Positions 9,715-14,191 of a stretch of DNA of 14,191 bases are shown in pieces. The first letter of the stretch is position 1. Each line of letters opens with the position of its first letter. The notes below the pieces were generated by a model. The model ran no database searches. It was given only the letters and a program-made list of their open reading frames with translations, and was not told the origin of the DNA. The DNA is from Clostridiaceae bacterium (GTDB taxonomy: Bacteria; Bacillota_A; Clostridia; Clostridiales; Clostridiaceae), in assembly GCA_029256485.1 (NCBI GenBank), contig JAQSXU010000092.1:1-14191 (forward strand). Reading direction: 5' to 3'. A program made the translations under genes and the position numbers.

Positions 9715-9743
9715 TTGCAAATGTGCCACTATTCTAATATTAT
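9715..9743 (+). promoter_or_regulatory. candidate promoter of the pullulanase gene
   Basis: TTGCAA (9715-9720) and TATTAT (9738-9743) are spaced by 17 bases, 45 bases before the start codon. I could not see a convincing catabolite-response (cre) site around it, although carbon control would be expected for this gene. Confidence 0.55.
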
Positions 9744-9788
9744 AGTATTATTAGTATTTACCAATTAATTTTCTAAAGGAGTTTTACA

Positions 9789-11930
9789 ATGAATGTTTTA
9801 TATGCAGAAGCTATAAACTTTACTAAAATACAATTAAAATATAATGATATTAATAATTTAGAATTAGATAAAATAGCTGTATTAAATGATAAAGAATCAG
9901 TTCCTATCACCTCATGCTGGTTAGAAAATGGAGTAATATTCATAGAATTAAAAGAACAACTAAATATAAAAAATCAGTATTTTATTAATTACTTAGATAC
10001 AAAAAAACCAATAGAATTCTCCCCTCTTTTTTCAACAGAGGAATTTTCGAAAAAATATAACTGTGAAAACTCTCTAGGTATTGTATATACAAATAATTAT
10101 ACTATATTTAATTTATGGTCTCCATCTTCAACTTCAGCAAATGTAAGAATTTACGAAAATTATTGTTTCAACCATGATGAATCTGTTATTGAAATTCCCA
10201 TGATTGAAAATAATGGTTTTTGGACCGCAACAGTATATGGAGATTTCAATGGAAAGTATTATACCTATTTAGTTAATGTATATAATCAGTTAAATGAACT
10301 AGTAGATCCATACGCCACTGCAGTTGGAGCAAATGGCTTTAGAGGGGCTATAATAGATTTAAAACAAAGTAATCCTGAAAATTTTGAAGCTGACATTTCA
10401 CCTGAATTAACTAATTATACTGATGCCATTATTTATGAAACAAGTGTTAGGGATATATCCTCCAATATGCACAGTGGTGTTATAAATAAAGGAAAATTTC
10501 TTGGTTTAGCAGAGGAAAACACTGTTAACGAAAATGGACTTCCTACTGCCCTTAATCATATAAAAGATTTAGGAGTCACTCACATTCAGCTTATACCTAT
10601 ATTTGATTTTTCAAATGAAAGTATAGATGAGTTAAATCCAGTAAATTATAATTGGGGGTATGATCCTCAAAATTACAATGTGCCAGAAGGAAGTTACTGT
10701 TCAAATCCATTAGATCCAATCACTAGAATTTATGAGTTAAAAAAACTAATACAAGTACTTCATAAAAACAACATTTCAGTGGTAATGGATGTGGTTTATA
10801 ATCATATTTTTGATTTTAAAGAAAGTAATTTAGAAAAATTATTTCCATCATATTATTTTAGAAAAGATAAAAGCGGCAAATTATCCAATGGAAGCGGCTG
10901 TGGTAATGACTTAGCCAGTGAACGTTTTATGGTGAGAAGATTCATTGTAGACTCTGTGAAATATTGGGCTAGAGAATATCACATTGATGGTTTTAGATTT
11001 GATCTTATGGGTATTTTAGATATAAATACTATGAACAATATAGCAGATGAGCTCTATTGTATTAACAAAAATATTATATTATACGGAGAAGGCTGGAATC
11101 TTCCTACTGAATATGACGGAAATAATTTAGCGGCTTTTAGAAATGCTTACAAAACTCCAAAAATAGCCTATTTCAACGATTTCTACAGAGATAATATTAA
11201 AGGAAGTGTATTTAATGAAATGGATAGAGGTTTTGCCACTGGCAAAACAAATATAGAACAAAATATTAAACATGGAGTTACTGCCTGCACTAGCAATATT
11301 GTTGATTTTATATCATTACCATCAGCAAATCAAAGCTTAAATTATGTTTCCTGCCACGATAATCTCACCCTTTGGGATAAAATTAACATCAGCTGTAATG
11401 ATTACTCCTATGAAGACAGGGTAAGCGCTCATAAGCTTTCTATGGGAATAATACTTACAAGCCAGGGTATCCCTTTTGTACACAGCGGAGTAGAAATCTG
11501 CAGATCCAAATATGGTATAAGCAATACTTACAACTCGCCAGATGGAATAAACAACATTGATTGGGATAAAAAGCAGCAATTTATTAATGTATATGAATAT
11601 ATTAAAGGATTGATAAAATTAAGGAGAAATCATGCTGCATTTAGAATGACTGATAAAGATGAAATTAGAAATAAAATTTCATTTTGGCAGCAGCTTCCTT
11701 CAAACACAGTTGTATTCAGCCTTAATAATAATGCAAACGGAGACTGCTGGAATACCATTATAGTAGTTTATAATGGTAATTTAAAGTGTGTTAATATTAA
11801 TATTCCTTATGGTACTTGGAATGTAGTTGTAGACAAATATACTTCAGGAAATACCATCCTAAGATCCTTTAATGGAGACACTTTAACTGTTGAATCAGTA
11901 TGTATGACGGTAATTTATAGAAACAGTTGA
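9789..11930 (+). CDS. pulA: type I pullulanase (glycogen/maltodextrin debranching), cytoplasmic
   Basis: Type I pullulanase hydrolyses alpha-1,6 branches in pullulan, limit dextrins and glycogen. The 713 residues show an N-terminal beta domain (1-90), a CBM48-like domain (about 95-190), a GH13 barrel and a C-terminal beta domain from about 640. The type I signature YNWGYDP is at 287-293. GH13 regions are all present: DVVYNH (334-339), GFRFDLMG (401-408, nucleophile D405), YGEGW (432-436, acid/base E434) and VSCHDN (520-525, D524). There is no signal peptide or anchor, so it acts inside the cell, probably on stored glycogen or imported maltodextrin. The ATG has AAGGAG seven bases upstream. It is the only plus-strand gene here and converges on yaiI-pgi at a shared terminator. 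Pgi next door handles glucose-6-phosphate from the same pathway. Confidence 0.95.
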   Translation: MNVLYAEAINFTKIQLKYNDINNLELDKIAVLNDKESVPITSCWLENGVIFIELKEQLNIKNQYFINYLDTKKPIEFSPLFSTEEFSKKYNCENSLGIVYTNNYTIFNLWSPSSTSANVRIYENYCFNHDESVIEIPMIENNGFWTATVYGDFNGKYYTYLVNVYNQLNELVDPYATAVGANGFRGAIIDLKQSNPENFEADISPELTNYTDAIIYETSVRDISSNMHSGVINKGKFLGLAEENTVNENGLPTALNHIKDLGVTHIQLIPIFDFSNESIDELNPVNYNWGYDPQNYNVPEGSYCSNPLDPITRIYELKKLIQVLHKNNISVVMDVVYNHIFDFKESNLEKLFPSYYFRKDKSGKLSNGSGCGNDLASERFMVRRFIVDSVKYWAREYHIDGFRFDLMGILDINTMNNIADELYCINKNIILYGEGWNLPTEYDGNNLAAFRNAYKTPKIAYFNDFYRDNIKGSVFNEMDRGFATGKTNIEQNIKHGVTACTSNIVDFISLPSANQSLNYVSCHDNLTLWDKINISCNDYSYEDRVSAHKLSMGIILTSQGIPFVHSGVEICRSKYGISNTYNSPDGINNIDWDKKQQFINVYEYIKGLIKLRRNHAAFRMTDKDEIRNKISFWQQLPSNTVVFSLNNNANGDCWNTIIVVYNGNLKCVNINIPYGTWNVVVDKYTSGNTILRSFNGDTLTVESVCMTVIYRNS

Positions 11931-11960
11931 TAGTATTTGTTATTTGAACTTTCTTACTTT

Positions 11961-12003
11961 AAACTATAAAAAAGTAAGCCTTAAGCTTACTTTTTTATAG
12001 TTT
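11961..12003. terminator. bidirectional terminator between pulA and the yaiI/yqxD gene
   Basis: A perfect 19-bp stem (11961-11979 against 11985-12003) with a 5-base loop carries a run of six A on one side and six T on the other, so it can stop both strands. It lies 30 bases past the pulA stop. It also contains the stop codon and last two codons of the oppositely directed yaiI/yqxD gene. Confidence 0.92.
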
Positions 12004-12435
12004 ATGTTCTTTTATTATTTTAACTAAATTATTATATAGTCTTGTGTCATCCTCTTGACTCCTCTTTTTAGGTGAAAATGTTCTCCCACCTGCTCTTCTG
12101 ATTTTACTGCTTATATGCCTTTCAAAAAGGAGTTTATCAATATTGTCATCATCATATATATGTCCTTTTGTACCAATAGCAAATGCTTTTTTCCCTAATG
12201 CCATTGCTGCTACACCAAAATCCTGGGTAATCACAATATCATTTGGTTTGCATTCATTAACAACAGCCATATCCACTTTTTGAAAACCGCTGTCTATATA
12301 TTTAACACTACTGTAGTCACTATTAATAACGTGATTTAAATCACAGAACATAATTACTTCTATATTATTTTCTCTAGCAGCTTTTTCAATAAATGATTTC
12401 CCGGGACATGCATCTGCATCCACAATAATTCTCAT
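11995..12435 (-). CDS. YaiI/YqxD family protein (DUF188, UPF0178)
   Basis: This 146-residue protein belongs to the YaiI/YqxD family. Its typical motifs are an N-terminal DADACP (6-11), a central ITQDFGVAAMAL and a C-terminal RRAGGRTFSPKKR (113-125). The conserved aspartates and fold place the family near PIN-like nucleases, but no reaction is established, so nuclease activity is only an inference. The length is normal and no membrane segment is seen. The ATG at 12435 lies 3 bases after the pgi stop with only a weak AGGAT in front, so it is probably translated by coupling to pgi. Its last codons lie in the bidirectional terminator. Confidence 0.88.
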   Translation of the reverse strand: MRIIVDADACPGKSFIEKAARENNIEVIMFCDLNHVINSDYSSVKYIDSGFQKVDMAVVNECKPNDIVITQDFGVAAMALGKKAFAIGTKGHIYDDDNIDKLLFERHISSKIRRAGGRTFSPKKRSQEDDTRLYNNLVKIIKEHKL

Positions 12436-12438
12436 ATC

Positions 12439-13788
12439 CTATAATCTTTCTTCTAACTTTGCTTTCATATCTTCGTAACCTGGTTTTCCAAGTAAAGCAA
12501 ACATATTCTTTTTGTATGCTTCTACACCTGGTTGGTCAAATGGATTTACTCCAAGTAAATATCCGCTTAAGCCACAAGCCATTTCAAAGAAATAAGCTAA
12601 ATATCCAAAATAAAATGGTGTTAATTCAGGTACATTTACTATTATTCCAGGCACTCCGCCATCATTATGTGCTAAAACAGTGCCTCTAAATGCCTGCTTA
12701 TTTACAAAATCCATAGTTTTTGAAGCTAAGAAATTTAAGCCATCAAGGTTATCTTTATCTTTTTCAACTAATATATCTTTTCTTGGATTCTCAACATTTA
12801 TAAATGTTTCAAAAATATTTCTTAAGCCTTGTTGAATGTACTGACCCATGGAATGCAAATCTGTAGAGAAGTCTGCAGCAGCAGGGAAAATGCCCTTATT
12901 ATCCTTGCCTTCGCTTTCTCCATATAACTGTTTCCACCATTCTCCGAAATAATGCAGACATGGCTCAAAATTAACAACCATTTCTGTAGTTTTTCCCTTT
13001 CTATATAAGGAATTTCTAGCTACTGCATACTTATAAGCATCATTTTTGTTTAAGTCATCAGAACTATATTGTTTTCTTGCTTCTGCAGCACCTTTCATCA
13101 TTTCATCAATATCAATTCCTGCTGTTGCTATTGGCAATAATCCAACTGGAGTAAGTACTGAAAATCTGCCCCCTACATCATCAGGAATAACAAATGTCTC
13201 ATATCCTTCCGTGTCTGCTAATGTTTTCAGTGCTCCCTTTGCCTTGTCTGTTGTAGCAAATATTCTTTCCTTTGCACCAGCTTTGCCATATTTCTTTTCT
13301 AAGTATTCCTTAAATATTCTAAAGGCTAATGCCGGTTCAGTTGTAGTTCCTGATTTTGATATAACATTTACAGATATATCCATACCTTCAATTGTATTTA
13401 ATAAATCACTCATATATGTAGAACTTATATTGTTTCCCACAAAAAATACTAATGGACTCTTTCTTTTATTTTTTGGCAAACAATTATGGAATGTATCGGT
13501 TAGCATCTCTATAGCTGCTCTTGCGCCTAAGTATGATCCACCTATTCCTATAACAATTAATACATCTGAGTTCTCACTTATTTTCTTTGCTGCTGTCTTA
13601 ATTTTATTGAATTCATCTTTATCATAGTTTACTGGTAAATCTATCCATCCCAAGAAATCATGTCCTGCTCCAGTTTTATTTCTCAGCATTTTATCTGCTG
13701 CTGAAACTATTGGCTGTAAATTTGTAATTTCTTGTTCAGATAGGTAAGGTTTTGTCTTTGATAAATCTAGACTTAATGTTTTTGACAT
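12439..13788 (-). CDS. pgi: glucose-6-phosphate isomerase
   Basis: Pgi interconverts glucose-6-phosphate and fructose-6-phosphate in glycolysis, gluconeogenesis and glycogen turnover. The 449 residues match the short bacterial form found in Bacillus. Visible motifs are [11 protein letters not shown] (81-91), the sugar-phosphate binding SKSGTTTEP (144-152), the PROSITE-type [13 protein letters not shown] (204-216), YGESEGKD with E291 at the catalytic glutamate position, LHSMGQY (311-317) and VEAYKK with the catalytic K426 near the C terminus. The ATG at 13788 is preceded by GGAGGAG five bases away. It has its own promoter at 13829-13857 and is followed after 3 bases by the yaiI/yqxD gene, forming a two-gene operon. 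Confidence 0.97.
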   Translation of the reverse strand: MSKTLSLDLSKTKPYLSEQEITNLQPIVSAADKMLRNKTGAGHDFLGWIDLPVNYDKDEFNKIKTAAKKISENSDVLIVIGIGGSYLGARAAIEMLTDTFHNCLPKNKRKSPLVFFVGNNISSTYMSDLLNTIEGMDISVNVISKSGTTTEPALAFRIFKEYLEKKYGKAGAKERIFATTDKAKGALKTLADTEGYETFVIPDDVGGRFSVLTPVGLLPIATAGIDIDEMMKGAAEARKQYSSDDLNKNDAYKYAVARNSLYRKGKTTEMVVNFEPCLHYFGEWWKQLYGESEGKDNKGIFPAAADFSTDLHSMGQYIQQGLRNIFETFINVENPRKDILVEKDKDNLDGLNFLASKTMDFVNKQAFRGTVLAHNDGGVPGIIVNVPELTPFYFGYLAYFFEMACGLSGYLLGVNPFDQPGVEAYKKNMFALLGKPGYEDMKAKLEERL

Positions 13789-13828
13789 ACTATCTCCTCC
13801 AAACTTTTAATCAAAATATTCTATTTGA

Positions 13829-13857
13829 ATTTTAGTCCATTTACAAAAATAAATCAA
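13829..13857 (-). promoter_or_regulatory. sigma-A type promoter of pgi
   Basis: The minus strand has TTGATT (13857-13852) and TAAAAT (13834-13829) with exactly 17 bases between, 40 bases before the pgi start codon. It lies downstream of the terminator of the preceding gene, as expected for an independent unit. Confidence 0.7.
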
Positions 13858-13882
13858 GTTTCATAGCATGGAAATGTACATT

Positions 13883-13912
13883 AAAAAAGATCACTGAAAT
13901 AATCAGTGATCT
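13883..13912 (-). terminator. intrinsic terminator of the zinc-ribbon gene
   Basis: A perfect 10-bp stem AGATCACTGA / TCAGTGATCT with loop TTATT is followed on the minus strand by a run of T. It begins 14 bases after the stop codon of the zinc-ribbon gene and separates it from pgi. Confidence 0.92.
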
Positions 13913-13926
13913 ATAATACCCTTAAA

Positions 13927-14097
13927 CTATCTTCTAAAGCCTCTGTTATTGTTCTTTTCAGCTTTTCTTGCTTTTCTGCATTCTGGGCATCTTACAGGAT
14001 CATTTTCAAATCCTTTTTCTTTGTAAAACTCCTGTTCACCTTCTGTGAATATAAACTCTTTTCCACAATCTTTACATACTATTGTTCTATCTGCCAT
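13927..14097 (-). CDS. small zinc-ribbon protein (zf-trcl type)
   Basis: A 56-residue reading frame begins MADRTIVCKDCGKEF and ends with the basic tail NNNRGFRR. Two CxxC knuckles (C8/C11 and C37/C40), separated by 25 residues with the stretch TEGEQEFYKEKGFENDPVRCP, form a zinc ribbon. This is the family called probable zinc-binding domain (zf-trcl), common in clostridia and other Firmicutes. The function is unknown; the basic tail hints at nucleic acid or ribosome contact. The ATG at 14097 is preceded by AGGAGGG eight bases away and a strong terminator follows, so the gene is a monocistronic unit or the last of one. A longer plus-strand reading frame covers the same DNA but lacks these signals. 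Confidence 0.9.
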   Translation of the reverse strand: MADRTIVCKDCGKEFIFTEGEQEFYKEKGFENDPVRCPECRKARKAEKNNNRGFRR

Positions 14098-14191
14098 TTT
14101 ATAGACCCTCCTATTTATCAGGGATTTAACTAATTCATATTACCGCATCCCCTAAGGAGGACTAAAGTTTGTATTAGGTTAAATCTCTCTT
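14098..14191 (-). other. structured upstream region of the zinc-ribbon gene (partial, window edge)
   Basis: Arms at 14123-14134 and 14173-14185 pair over 12 bp with one bulged base (GATTTAAC and GTTAAATC at the base). Between them the minus strand carries CCTCCT (14159-14154), complementary to the AGGAGG ribosome site of the zinc-ribbon gene, and an adjacent GGGG. No gene can be assigned: a short minus-strand reading frame ending in GCGNMN has no visible start within the window. A weak -10 (TAATAT) lies inside the region, so how much of it is transcribed is uncertain. Confidence 0.4.

Noticed and set aside
9623..9788. Catabolite-response (cre) site for pulA
   Set aside because: I searched the divergent promoter region by eye and found no convincing match to the cre consensus.
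13046..13627. A 193-codon open frame on the plus strand antisense to pgi
   Set aside because: It is a mirror of a strongly supported gene, has no ribosome site or recognisable domain, and such frames are common opposite conserved genes.
13906..14133. A 75-codon plus-strand frame at the right end
   Set aside because: The opposite strand encodes a zinc-ribbon protein with two CxxC pairs, a strong ribosome site and a terminator, which explains the DNA better.
14105..14160. Possible fluoride riboswitch, suggested by GGGGATG and CTGAT stretches before the zinc-ribbon gene
   Set aside because: The spacing and conserved core do not fit the fluoride aptamer, and a zinc-ribbon gene is not a typical target. 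Kept only as an unnamed structured leader.

Overview
The window is AT-rich, with short intergenic gaps, strong GGAGG-type ribosome binding sites and T-tailed hairpin terminators. It looks like the chromosome of a low-GC Gram-positive anaerobe, most likely a Clostridium. The order gatA/gatC, ligA, pcrA, yerC is a Firmicutes core neighbourhood that Bacillus subtilis also keeps (there with pcrB and a few other genes added). A leaderless type I pullulanase beside pgi also fits what I remember of solventogenic and related clostridia. I see no phage genes, insertion sequences, CRISPR array, tRNA or rRNA; this is mostly ordinary core genome.

Layout, left to right. All genes are on the minus strand except the pullulanase. 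(1) At 1-560 are the N-terminal end of gatA (cut by the window edge) and complete gatC, two subunits of the tRNA-dependent amidotransferase. (2) At 560-1190 are a 230-base gap with a long imperfect inverted repeat and a hairpin, then an 89-residue three-helix membrane protein of unknown function. (3) At 1189-5530 is the repair pair pcrA-ligA (helicase and NAD-dependent ligase), 12 bases apart. (4) At 5526-6176 is yerC with its own terminator, preceded by a 298-base gap holding a complete promoter-to-terminator unit of about 85 nt that looks like an undescribed small RNA or leader. (5) At 6177-9613 is a probable three-gene operon: a large protein of seven Ig-like/triple-tyrosine repeats, a lytic transglycosylase and an RsuA-type 16S rRNA pseudouridine synthase. 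The first two lack any visible signal peptide. (6) At 9789-11930, on the plus strand and divergent from that operon, is a cytoplasmic type I pullulanase. It ends at a symmetric bidirectional terminator facing (7) the pgi-yaiI/yqxD pair at 11995-13788. (8) At 13883-14191 is a 56-residue zinc-ribbon protein with a strong terminator and a structured upstream region running to the window edge.

Functionally the window mixes translation quality (GatCAB, RsuA), DNA repair (PcrA, LigA), glycogen or maltodextrin use feeding glycolysis (PulA, Pgi), and cell-envelope proteins (transglycosylase, repeat protein). The parts least explained by known families are the small RNA-like unit at 5960-6079, the leaderless repeat protein and its partner, the structured DNA at 632-750, and the leader of the zinc-ribbon gene.
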